A stretch of DNA of 12,799 nt from Bacillota bacterium (GCA_023397475.1 JAEWUD010000054.1:1-12799), one strand, 5' to 3'; shown: positions 1 through 6,340, numbered from the stretch's first letter. The notes: generated by a model not told the origin, from the letters alone. A program made the numbers and translations.

Positions 1-37
1 AAAGAATGTCTTCGATAGTTGCCATAGCTTTGCTCAT
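1..37 (-). CDS. 5' end of an unidentified gene, cut by the window edge
   Basis: Twelve codons can be read before the left edge, starting at ATG 37..35 and giving MSKAMATIEDIL. A second in-frame ATG at 25..23 would give MATIEDIL. A good sigma-A type promoter lies just upstream (-10 at 61..66), which supports a real gene start. The purine run AAAGG abuts the first ATG and would be about 12 nt from the second. The second ATG is therefore somewhat more plausible for ribosome binding, though neither spacing is ideal. Twelve residues are too few to name a family. The gene is not obviously a transporter subunit, so it is unlikely to be the missing permease of the neighbouring ABC ATPase. Confidence 0.45.
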   Translation of the reverse strand, partial: MSKAMATIEDIL

Positions 38-60
38 CCTTTCGAGAAAGTATCGAATAA

Positions 61-88
61 ATTATATCACAATCTCCTAATTTTGCAA
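61..88 (-). promoter_or_regulatory. Sigma-A type promoter for the left-edge gene
   Basis: On the minus strand a TTGCAA -35 box (83..88) is followed by a 16-nt spacer and a perfect TATAAT -10 box (61..66). Transcription would start near position 54, giving a leader of about 17 to 29 nt. A short inverted repeat (TTCGA/TCGAA, 42..58) falls in that leader. The promoter overlaps the end of the short permease-like remnant at 77..151. Confidence 0.6.
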
Positions 89-151
89 TATTACTAATTT
101 ATCAACTATTAATTGTGACACAGCCAAATCTTTCAGTAACAACGCCTTCAT
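77..151 (-). pseudogene. Probable stump of an ABC-2 permease gene (24 codons)
   Basis: Immediately after the ABC ATPase stop codon a new ATG (151..149) opens a frame of 24 codons ending in TAG (79..77). It has a good ribosome-binding site, AAGGAG, 10 nt upstream and inside the end of the ATPase gene. The first nine residues, MKALLLKDL, look like the usual N-terminus of clostridial ABC-2 type permeases that follow YtrB-like ATPases. After that the sequence becomes AT-rich, has no long hydrophobic segment and stops. I infer a permease gene deleted after about codon 9 and joined to the upstream region of the next gene. A real small peptide gene is the alternative. Confidence 0.45.
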
Positions 152-152
152 A

Positions 153-995
153 TCATTGGTTCTCCTTCGCTAAGAAAATAAAAAGTTCCTCAATCGTTAT
201 GGGTTTGATCGCCTCTGAATCCGGAAGTTCCTCCCGAAGAACCAGCGCTTCCACCCCATACGGGGTAACTCTCTTTCCCTTGATCGTTTCTGCCGGCAAA
301 CGTTCCATAGCAGAAGAAGTCCCTTGATAAATCCCGTAACGTTCAAAGAGTGCGTCCTTTTCCTCCATAAGAAGCAGTCGCCCGTCATGAAGGAACGCGA
401 TATAATCGCAGATCTTTTCGAGATCGCTGACGATATGGGAGGACATCAGGATTGCCCGGTCTTCCTGTCTTGTAAAGTCGGCAAACAGATCTATCACTTG
501 ATCGCGGACGACCGGATCGAGACCGCCGGTTGCCTCGTCGAGTATGAGGAGCTTCGCGTTATGCGACATCGCGACGGCAATCCCGAGCTTCATCTTCATC
601 CCGCGCGAGAACTCCCGGAACGGTTTATTATCGGGAAGTTCCAGACGATGAAGCAGATTCAGGAAGCACCTCTCATCCCACTGACGGAACGTTTGACGCA
701 TAATATTCCCAACCTGTCGCGCCGTAAGACACTCGGGCAGACCGACTTCATCGAGAACGACGCCTACATCTTCGAGAAGAAGCGGCAAAGCCGCCTTGTT
801 TTCTTTCCCGAGAATGCGAACCGAACCTTTGTCGCTTCGTATCATATTCAGGATCAAGCGTATCGTCGTACTTTTCCCGGCGCCATTTTTGCCGATCAAG
901 CCCATAATGCATCCGCTCGGGAGCGTAAGGGTTAGATCTTTGAGTTCAAAGGACGGGTACGTTTTCGACAGATCTGTGATTTCCAGCGCGTTCAT
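153..995 (-). CDS. ABC transporter ATP-binding protein, YtrB-like
   Basis: This 280-residue cytoplasmic ATPase would power an ABC-2 type exporter. The nucleotide-binding parts are complete: Walker A GKNGAGKST (35-43), a signature FSRGMKMK in place of LSGGQ (129-136), Walker B LLILDEAT (149-156) followed by the D-loop, and the H-loop histidine in SSH (about 187). The 'SxGMKMK' signature is usual in the YtrB/EcsA-like branch linked to GntR regulators. The start ATG overlaps the GntR stop codon as ATGA, with a strong GGAGGAGAAGG site upstream, so the two genes are translationally coupled. In related operons a permease gene follows directly. Here only a 24-codon stump does, so the ATPase seems orphaned unless it pairs with a permease elsewhere. 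The substrate is unknown. Confidence 0.9.
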   Translation of the reverse strand: MNALEITDLSKTYPSFELKDLTLTLPSGCIMGLIGKNGAGKSTTIRLILNMIRSDKGSVRILGKENKAALPLLLEDVGVVLDEVGLPECLTARQVGNIMRQTFRQWDERCFLNLLHRLELPDNKPFREFSRGMKMKLGIAVAMSHNAKLLILDEATGGLDPVVRDQVIDLFADFTRQEDRAILMSSHIVSDLEKICDYIAFLHDGRLLLMEEKDALFERYGIYQGTSSAMERLPAETIKGKRVTPYGVEALVLREELPDSEAIKPITIEELFIFLAKENQ

Positions 996-1369
996 GTTTC
1001 CTTCTCCTCCAAGATATCAAGCATTTCAACAATGTCTTTTCGCGTAAGACCGCAGGATACAGAAAGTTGATGGATCTTCTCAAGATAGCTCTCAATTTGA
1101 CGAAGATTCTGTTCTTTGACGAGCTCGAGGTTCTTGGGCGCCACAAAAAAACCCTTGGCGGCGACCGCGTAGACAAAGCCTTCCTTCTCTAGTTCATCGT
1201 AAGCGCGCTTCGTCGAAATCACGCTGATGCGAAGATCCTTGGCCAGTGTTCGAATGGAGGGCAGCGGTTCATCTTCGGCAAGACTTCCGTTAAGTATCTG
1301 CGTCTTGATCTGCGTGTAGATCTGATCATAAATGGAGACACCGCTCTTGTTATCGATAAATATATACAT
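992..1369 (-). CDS. GntR-family transcriptional regulator, YtrA subfamily
   Basis: This 125-residue DNA-binding protein has an N-terminal winged helix-turn-helix (about 10-75, with SIYDQIYTQIK, LPSIRTLAKDL and TKRAYDELEKEGF, all typical of GntR). Its short, mostly helical tail (about 80-125) fits the YtrA subfamily, which lacks a large ligand domain. Members usually repress their own operon together with ABC transporter genes. The start ATG has an AGGAG site a few bases upstream. The gene leads a two-gene operon with the ABC ATPase through a 4-bp overlap. A 23-bp palindrome overlapping its promoter is the likely binding site, so autorepression is inferred. The inducer cannot be told from the sequence; cell-wall-active compounds are known inducers for some relatives. 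Confidence 0.92.
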   Translation of the reverse strand: MYIFIDNKSGVSIYDQIYTQIKTQILNGSLAEDEPLPSIRTLAKDLRISVISTKRAYDELEKEGFVYAVAAKGFFVAPKNLELVKEQNLRQIESYLEKIHQLSVSCGLTRKDIVEMLDILEEKET

Positions 1370-1388
1370 CCTGCTCTCCTTTCGCTTT

Positions 1389-1411
1389 CTGTATATGCAC
1401 AGTATATACAG
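1389..1411. promoter_or_regulatory. Palindromic operator of the GntR/ABC operon
   Basis: A perfect inverted repeat with 8-bp arms, CTGTATAT and ATATACAG, is separated by 7 bp. It covers the -10 box and the probable transcription start of the GntR gene. Its position and GTATA-type half-sites fit YtrA-subfamily autoregulation, where bound repressor blocks RNA polymerase. Confidence 0.75.
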
Positions 1412-1429
1412 TGTGAACAGTTACGTCAA
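1401..1429 (-). promoter_or_regulatory. Sigma-A promoter of the GntR/ABC operon
   Basis: A TTGACG -35 box (1424..1429), a 17-nt spacer and a TATACT -10 box (1401..1406) are read on the minus strand. The -10 box lies within the palindromic operator. The promoter sits just past the T-run of the tRNA terminator. Confidence 0.8.
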
Positions 1430-1434
1430 TCCCT

Positions 1435-1485
1435 AAAAAAATAGGCTGTTACGCCAGTGATTATTCAATCACTTTTGCAACAGCC
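1435..1485 (-). terminator. Rho-independent terminator after tRNA-Arg
   Basis: The RNA read from the minus strand forms a two-part stem, GGCTGTT/AACAGCC outside and AGTGATT/AATCACT inside, with a GAAT loop and a small internal loop. It is followed by TATTTTTTT. It begins 3 nt after the tRNA CCA end and would stop both the tRNA transcript and any read-through from the upstream Rnf-like operon. Confidence 0.88.
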
Positions 1486-1488
1486 TTA

Positions 1489-1564
1489 TGGTGTCCCAGA
1501 GAGGACTTGAACCTCCGGCCTACCGCTTAGGAGGCGGTCGCTCTATCCGCTGAGCTACTGGAAC
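1489..1564 (-). tRNA. tRNA-Arg (anticodon CCT), CCA encoded
   Basis: A complete 76-nt cloverleaf can be folded by hand. The acceptor is GTTCCAG paired with CTGGGAC (one G-U pair), with discriminator A and an encoded CCA at 1489..1491. The D stem is GCTC/GAGC, and the anticodon stem ACCGC/GCGGT encloses the loop CTCCTAA. The variable loop has 5 nt, and the T stem GGAGG/CCTCT has the loop TTCAAGT. Anticodon CCT reads the arginine codon AGG. It has its own promoter and terminator. Confidence 0.97.
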
Positions 1565-1592
1565 AAGGTTTGAATTCGTTCGACCGTACGTG

Positions 1593-1621
1593 ATTATACT
1601 CTATTCCCTCTTTCGTGACAA
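1593..1621 (-). promoter_or_regulatory. Promoter of tRNA-Arg(CCT)
   Basis: A TTGTCA -35 box (1616..1621), a 17-nt spacer and a perfect TATAAT -10 box (1593..1598) are read on the minus strand, placing transcription start about 20 to 25 nt before the mature tRNA. The -35 box lies only about 10 bp beyond the stop codon of the last Rnf-like gene. Confidence 0.82.
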
Positions 1622-1630
1622 TCACAAGGC

Positions 1631-2782
1631 CTACCCTCCGATCAACAGGAGCGAAGCAGTAAGCAGCTCACCGAATCCCGACAGGACGAGAAGCGAAGGG
1701 GCCAGAACCAGAAGCACGAAGGGGATTCCGGAAAGGATTTCCGGACGATTCCCGAACAAAAGTTTCGTTCGCAGAGCACGGCGGAATAGTGTGAAGAACA
1801 TTACGGCTAGAGAAGCCATGGCGAGGAATAGTACGTAAGCAAAAACCTCGCGAATCATCCCCTGTGACGTGCCTTCAAGCAAATAACCTGCGGAAAATGG
1901 CAAAGACGGAACCGCGATAAGCAAGAGAAAAAGATACGGCATCGCGAGAATTGTCTGGCGAATCTGTTCTCCAAATTTTGTGAACGCCATGCTGAGCAAC
2001 AGAAATAGTGAAGAAATCAGAAAAGAGATGAGAAGATATCCATAAAATCCCGTAATATACCCGGATAGCCACACGACATAAAGCAGCGCGGAATCGAGCA
2101 AAAGAAAAGCAAAAAAGACCAGCGTCGTTCGCGCGACTTCTGCGAAGATCGGTTCTTCCATGTCCATCGGAACGATTTTTCGCGCAGGGTCAACAGCAAG
2201 CAGAACTTTACGTCGCAAAAAGAATCGCCAGGCATAGACAGCAAGAATCATCGAAAGAAGAACAAGAAATGCCGCACCGGAAGCATGTGAGAGGATCGGC
2301 ATAGGAACACGATCCCCTGCGATGAATCGATTCCCCAGGATCATGCCAAAACCGAGGTACTCGCGGATCGCTCCGATACCTAAAAGAATGGCAAATGACG
2401 AAAGTCCGATAGAAAGATGTGTTCTCTTCCCTATGCTCGGGAGTTCATCTTGAACCGTCAACAGAGGAACGGCAACAAGAAATATCGAAGGAAATGGGAG
2501 AAATGTCGTTTCGGTAATTCGAATCGCCGATCCGTAAAGTTCCAGGAGAATCGCCACACCCACGCCGGGAAGAAGAACTCCGATCGTAGCGACCATAAGG
2601 CGAATCCGCTGGTCTTTCATCCGAATCATTGCGAAAAGCAGTCGCGTAAACAGCTCCGCGACCAGTACTACCGCGAAACAAATCCCCGATGTCAACAGTG
2701 ATCCTGTGCCGAAGATGCCGATAAGCGCGTAGGTGGCGATACGGTAATAAGCGTACGTATCCAGATAAAATGGCTCCTTCAC
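1631..2782 (-). CDS. Diverged RnfE-RnfA-like fusion membrane protein
   Basis: A 383-residue, very hydrophobic protein with about eleven membrane segments. The N-terminal half (about 12-190) ends like RnfE: IREYLGFG (139-146) followed by ILG matches the RnfE/NqrD 'VREILGNG' motif. The C-terminal half (about 212-383) ends like RnfA: a charged helix with FRRALR (333-338), then a P-x-x-L-x-GIPFVLLV segment and LSGFGEL, as in RnfA's 'PxxFxGxPIALI...MGFSGL'. A short basic linker (about 188-208) joins them. In normal complexes RnfA and RnfE are separate homologous subunits that share a membrane Fe-S cluster bound by cysteines. Here the whole protein has one cysteine (C35), and the 'GICP' and 'NC' positions appear hydrophobic. 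The GTG start overlaps the rnfG stop as GTGA, with GGAGG 9 nt upstream. An unrelated polytopic protein is possible but less likely given the position. Confidence 0.6.
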   Translation of the reverse strand: MKEPFYLDTYAYYRIATYALIGIFGTGSLLTSGICFAVVLVAELFTRLLFAMIRMKDQRIRLMVATIGVLLPGVGVAILLELYGSAIRITETTFLPFPSIFLVAVPLLTVQDELPSIGKRTHLSIGLSSFAILLGIGAIREYLGFGMILGNRFIAGDRVPMPILSHASGAAFLVLLSMILAVYAWRFFLRRKVLLAVDPARKIVPMDMEEPIFAEVARTTLVFFAFLLLDSALLYVVWLSGYITGFYGYLLISFLISSLFLLLSMAFTKFGEQIRQTILAMPYLFLLLIAVPSLPFSAGYLLEGTSQGMIREVFAYVLFLAMASLAVMFFTLFRRALRTKLLFGNRPEILSGIPFVLLVLAPSLLVLSGFGELLTASLLLIGG

Positions 2783-3936
2783 CCGATGACACCTCCCTGA
2801 ACGATCGCTGTCACCAGGCGATAGGCATTATTTACACAACGCACAACGGTACGCGCCTTCTCCTCCCCTTCATAAGAGGCGAGGATCTTCGTCTTTATCT
2901 CGACATAGGAAAATCCGTCGATCGTATCCTCCTCCACGGAAGAATTCCGGACGACGCCATCCTCCTCCAAAGGGATATCCGTATCGAGATCCGTATCGTC
3001 GGTGTCGTCACTCCTACCGTTGCCGCTATCGGACGGCGCCTCACTATCCTCGTAACCTGATATTGCTCCCTCCGGATTGGCATTTTTGGAGTCTTCGATA
3101 CACTTGTTGGCGAGAATGAGGAAAGCGTTCACAGATACGTATACTCCCGGAACAATATCGGTCGTACCGGATGCCTTGATGGCAATCTTCGCGGGGTCTT
3201 GCACCTCAATCAGCTTATTCTGCATCGCATATGCCTGCGCGGCCCATATCGTACTGTTATCTTCGAGCTTATACTCACCGTTCACGGATGCCTGTGCCCG
3301 GTTGTTACCGCCGTCTGTCTGCAAGGCGTCCCAGGTTACTTCAACGATTCGTCCGCCCGCCACGGTAATCTCGACAAAATCACGATATCCCGCTTCGTCC
3401 GATTCTTCCATTTCCTGCCGAAAAACTCCGTCAGTCAATCCGGAAATCGGAGGATAGATCTCGTTCGTATCCGATTCTTCCGGAAGATCACCGACGATTG
3501 CCATCGGAAGCTTGGCCCCTGTAAACTGCGAGAGAAATACCGGAGACGATGTCTTTGTACCGGAAGGTTCCTCCGAAAGAACGTTCAAATTCAAGAGTGT
3601 CTGTCCGTCGGAAGAAAACCCGCCGATGCAGATAACATTTCCCGTGGAGGTACTTGACCGGGCTTCGATCACATACCCGAGAATATCTCCGTTTATATCA
3701 ACTGCGCGATATGCCTCATGGATCTCCGGAGAGATCTCACCTAACGATGGCATATCGATCGATTCATAACGGTCTGCGACAAGTACCGACGAGAAAATCG
3801 ACGACAGATACCGTTGACGATCTTCATCCAGCCTTGCCTCTGTGATCGCATTCAAGGAAATGAGAATAAGACTCGTCAGAAGTAGAAGTATGCCCGCGCG
3901 AATCATCAACCGTCGAACAATGGCACGAGTCGTCAT
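2779..3936 (-). CDS. rnfG: RnfG-like protein with two FMN-bind-like domains and an acidic C-terminal extension
   Basis: A 385-residue protein anchored by one N-terminal membrane helix (about 12-31), with the rest expected outside the membrane. Domain 1 (about 72-172) resembles RnfG: a 'dxnGxilGYVIE' strand, then LNVLSEEPSG (117-126), FLSQFTG, and an altered flavin motif ISGLTD (T168) in place of ISGAT. Domain 2 (about 183-278) resembles stand-alone FMN-bind domains (GYRDFVEITVAGGRIVEV) with SGTTD (T259). An acidic linker (about 291-340) and a short unrecognised tail follow. RnfG normally carries FMN bound covalently to the threonine of SGAT. Both threonines are kept here, but the alanine and the preceding aspartate are not. 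The true start is ATG 3936, overlapping the rnfD stop as ATGA behind GGGAGGG. At about twice normal RnfG length it is unusual. Confidence 0.75.
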   Translation of the reverse strand: MTTRAIVRRLMIRAGILLLLTSLILISLNAITEARLDEDRQRYLSSIFSSVLVADRYESIDMPSLGEISPEIHEAYRAVDINGDILGYVIEARSSTSTGNVICIGGFSSDGQTLLNLNVLSEEPSGTKTSSPVFLSQFTGAKLPMAIVGDLPEESDTNEIYPPISGLTDGVFRQEMEESDEAGYRDFVEITVAGGRIVEVTWDALQTDGGNNRAQASVNGEYKLEDNSTIWAAQAYAMQNKLIEVQDPAKIAIKASGTTDIVPGVYVSVNAFLILANKCIEDSKNANPEGAISGYEDSEAPSDSGNGRSDDTDDTDLDTDIPLEEDGVVRNSSVEEDTIDGFSYVEIKTKILASYEGEEKARTVVRCVNNAYRLVTAIVQGGVIG

Positions 3937-4928
3937 ACAGGCCCTCCCTTCAGCACTTTCTTGCGAAGATCCGATATCTTCGATCGCGGCTCGCCGAAAA
4001 TCTTCTGTCGAACCATCAAATCCAGAACCGGTGTAAGGAGGTTCATCGCAAGGATCGGAAATACTACGGCGAAGATCGGATGAGAGAATCGAACGAGAAG
4101 TACAGCCAAAATGCCGGCTCCTGCTCCGAAGATCACGCGTCCGACGCCGGTGACCGGTGTCGTTGAATAATCTCCCGTCGCAAAAATCGCCGCGAAAAGC
4201 AGTCCGTCTTGAAATACTATCTGCGGCAGAAGGTCTGCAGATCCGGAAAAGGGATAGAAGAGGAAAAAATACATCAGTACGACCGCGCTTACATATGCGA
4301 CCGGCGCATGCGGACGAACAATGCCTACAAGTACAAGGTAGACGCCGCCGATCAGGACAGCAAGAGCGCACGTCGTACCCAATGCGCCCGGATAACGGCC
4401 CGAGAGGCATTCCAAAAGCGAAACATTCGACATATCAAAGCTTTGAAAAACCGGACTCATCAGAGTCCCGTAGAATAACGATTCAATCTGAAGGCGATGG
4501 ACGATCGGTTCGGAGTAAGCGGTCATTGCATGGGGAAAAAGCATGAGCAGGATGGCCTTCCCCGCAAATGCAGGATTGAATAGATTACTCCCGAGACCGC
4601 CAAAGCATTGCTTTATGACAATAATCGAGAAAAATACGCCGATTAACAGAATCCAGATGGGCGTATCCGGCGGAAGTAGGAGCGCGAGAACACCTCCGCT
4701 GACAAAGGAGCTTCCTTCCCAGACATATTTCTCTTTGCGAACCATTGTTACATAAAGAAAATCCAGAAACCCTGAAAAAAGAATCGAAAGTAACAGCAGA
4801 AATACTGCCCGGATCCCATGGTAATAGATTGCCGCAAAAGCCATAGGGGCGAGGCCGATCAGGACATTCGGGTAGATGAGCGAGATGTTCATCTGTGTCC
4901 GGATATGGGGAGCCGGCTTTTTTTTCAC
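3933..4928 (-). CDS. rnfD: Electron transport complex subunit RnfD
   Basis: A 331-residue polytopic membrane subunit of an Rnf/Nqr-type complex. Clear family marks are PHIRT at 7-11, the basic region before WEGSSFVSGG (70-79), LALLLPP (81-87), KQCFGGLGSNLFNPA (106-120), a TTCALAVLIGG helix (185-195) and the late TGDYSTTPVTGVGRVIFG region (251-268). RnfD normally carries covalent FMN on a threonine in an S-x-A-T-P-L motif. The aligned stretch here reads FYGTLMSP (152-159): the threonine is possibly kept, but the motif is poor. The GTG start (4928) overlaps the rnfC stop as GTGA, and AAGGAGG sits 7 nt upstream. An open frame continues upstream inside rnfC, but it lacks family similarity and a comparable ribosome-binding site. 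Confidence 0.9.
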   Translation of the reverse strand: MKKKPAPHIRTQMNISLIYPNVLIGLAPMAFAAIYYHGIRAVFLLLLSILFSGFLDFLYVTMVRKEKYVWEGSSFVSGGVLALLLPPDTPIWILLIGVFFSIIVIKQCFGGLGSNLFNPAFAGKAILLMLFPHAMTAYSEPIVHRLQIESLFYGTLMSPVFQSFDMSNVSLLECLSGRYPGALGTTCALAVLIGGVYLVLVGIVRPHAPVAYVSAVVLMYFFLFYPFSGSADLLPQIVFQDGLLFAAIFATGDYSTTPVTGVGRVIFGAGAGILAVLLVRFSHPIFAVVFPILAMNLLTPVLDLMVRQKIFGEPRSKISDLRKKVLKGGPV

Positions 4929-6280
4929 GATTCCGCCTCCTTCCTCTTGCCTCGAATCTCGCGGCGATGAGCCGCTTTCACGATGCGGGCGGACAAATCG
5001 ATACCGGACGGACACACATAAGAACAGGCGCCGCACGAAATACATGCCGCCAAAGATTTCGACACAAAGGCTTTCTGTTCGTCGACGTCAATCAATCGGA
5101 CCAGAATGTACGGCGTCAAGCCTACCGGGCAGGCCGCGACACACGCGCCGCAGTGAATGCAAGGTGTCTTCTCCCGCGGATTCGTCTTTATCAAAGTAAT
5201 TCCCTGCGTCGTCTTCATGACCGGAGAATCAAGATTTGTCACCGCCACACCGGTCAGGGCTCCTCCGATAACAATCCGACTGCTGGAATTTACACCGGGC
5301 ATGCGTTCCAGAAGCTCAGCAATGAGGGTCCCGGTAGGAACAAGTACATTTCGCAGTGACGATCCTTCGTCGGCGATCGTTACCACACGACTGCAGGAGG
5401 GCATATTTCTGGAAACCATGTCCCAGAACGCATTGCACGTCGAAACATTGAATATGACAGCTTTGACCGCACGTGAGATATTCTCCTGAGCACTTAGTTC
5501 CACACCATACACCGCCTGGATGAGAAGCTTGTCATAGCCTTGCGGAAATCTGGCGCGAAATATCCGAACGGAGAAATCGATCGACGGGTAGAGGTTCTCA
5601 ACGTCACGGAGCACGGCGTTAACCGCGGCGATTTCTTTGTTCCAGGTCTCTTGAATACAGATTACAACGCGTTTGATCTCACAGGCGATAGCCATGGCCG
5701 CCGCACCGCAAACAACATGAAGTGCGCGTTCGTGCATAAGATATAAATCGGAAGTCAGATGAGGCTCGCTTTGAAGACCGTTGACATAAAGTGTATCCGC
5801 CCCCGCAGCGATCGCCTGTGCACACTTGGCCGAGGCCGAGACACCCTCTCCTCCCATGCCGCAGATTCCAGAGTACGAAAGGAGCTTGCGCAAATCCTCC
5901 GCGGCAAGCCGTTCCGGTCGCTCGCGACGGATAACGGATGGATGAACACGGCGCTTGAGATCGTTCTGAATGCGAATCGCGTCGCAAGTCATATGGTTCG
6001 GCAAAGTGATCCGCTCGATGCCGGTAACGACACCGGATATTCCGGCATGGATCGGAACGCCAAACCTGGATGTCGGGCGGCCGATCCGTTGACCGATGTC
6101 AACGCGCGTTCCTTCGACAACGACAGGGATCGAGGAAATTCCGACATGCTGGAGCATCGGAACAAGAATCTCTTTCGGCGAGAAATTCTCCAGCACGCGC
6201 TCCTGAGCCAGGGATCGCCCCTGTGCAAAGCGCAATCCGTCAATCGGCAGAAGTCCTTTTCGGAAGGATAGTTTTCTCAT
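4925..6280 (-). CDS. rnfC: Electron transport complex subunit RnfC (diverged)
   Basis: A 451-residue peripheral subunit, which in Rnf complexes handles NADH and electrons on the cytoplasmic side. The N-terminus has the family barrel (MLQHVGISSIPVVVEGTRV, 42-60; VPIHAGISGVV, 75-85). The central part has FPQGYDK (245-251) and IGGALTGVAVTNLDSPV (338-354). The C-terminus has two complete ferredoxin motifs, CIHCGACVAACP (cysteines 374, 377, 380, 384) and CISCGACSYVCP (413, 416, 419, 423). The glycine-rich signature expected as GGAGFPTHVK reads GGEGVSASAK (143-152), and NGAECEP reads NGLQSEP (167-173), so FMN/NADH binding may be changed. ATG start with CGGAG 6 nt upstream. It lies 95 bp after rpoD with no convincing promoter of its own, and is the first gene of a tightly overlapping operon. 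Confidence 0.9.
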   Translation of the reverse strand: MRKLSFRKGLLPIDGLRFAQGRSLAQERVLENFSPKEILVPMLQHVGISSIPVVVEGTRVDIGQRIGRPTSRFGVPIHAGISGVVTGIERITLPNHMTCDAIRIQNDLKRRVHPSVIRRERPERLAAEDLRKLLSYSGICGMGGEGVSASAKCAQAIAAGADTLYVNGLQSEPHLTSDLYLMHERALHVVCGAAAMAIACEIKRVVICIQETWNKEIAAVNAVLRDVENLYPSIDFSVRIFRARFPQGYDKLLIQAVYGVELSAQENISRAVKAVIFNVSTCNAFWDMVSRNMPSCSRVVTIADEGSSLRNVLVPTGTLIAELLERMPGVNSSSRIVIGGALTGVAVTNLDSPVMKTTQGITLIKTNPREKTPCIHCGACVAACPVGLTPYILVRLIDVDEQKAFVSKSLAACISCGACSYVCPSGIDLSARIVKAAHRREIRGKRKEAES

Positions 6281-6307
6281 GTCTACTCCGTAAGCTGCGA
6301 TACATAG

Positions 6308-6340
6308 AACAAAATCTGCGATGTGCCTCGCAGATTTGTT
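6308..6340 (-). terminator. Hairpin between rpoD and rnfC, possible weak terminator
   Basis: The RNA from the minus strand has a 10-bp perfect stem, AAATCTGCGA/TCGCAGATTT, extendable with one bulge, around a 6-nt loop. It is followed by TGTTCTATG rather than a clean run of U. It could be a leaky terminator that attenuates rnf transcription coming from rpoD, or an mRNA-stability element. Confidence 0.5.

Noticed and set aside
3937..4410. Longer rnfG beginning inside rnfD
   Set aside because: The added residues are a cysteine- and arginine-rich reading of rnfD in the wrong frame; ATG 3936 is followed by the expected membrane anchor and preceded by GGGAGGG.
4929..5045. Longer rnfD beginning inside rnfC
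   Set aside because: The extra 39 codons are the rnfC ferredoxin region in another frame and have no RnfD similarity; the GTG at 4928 has a strong ribosome-binding site and the usual 4-bp overlap.
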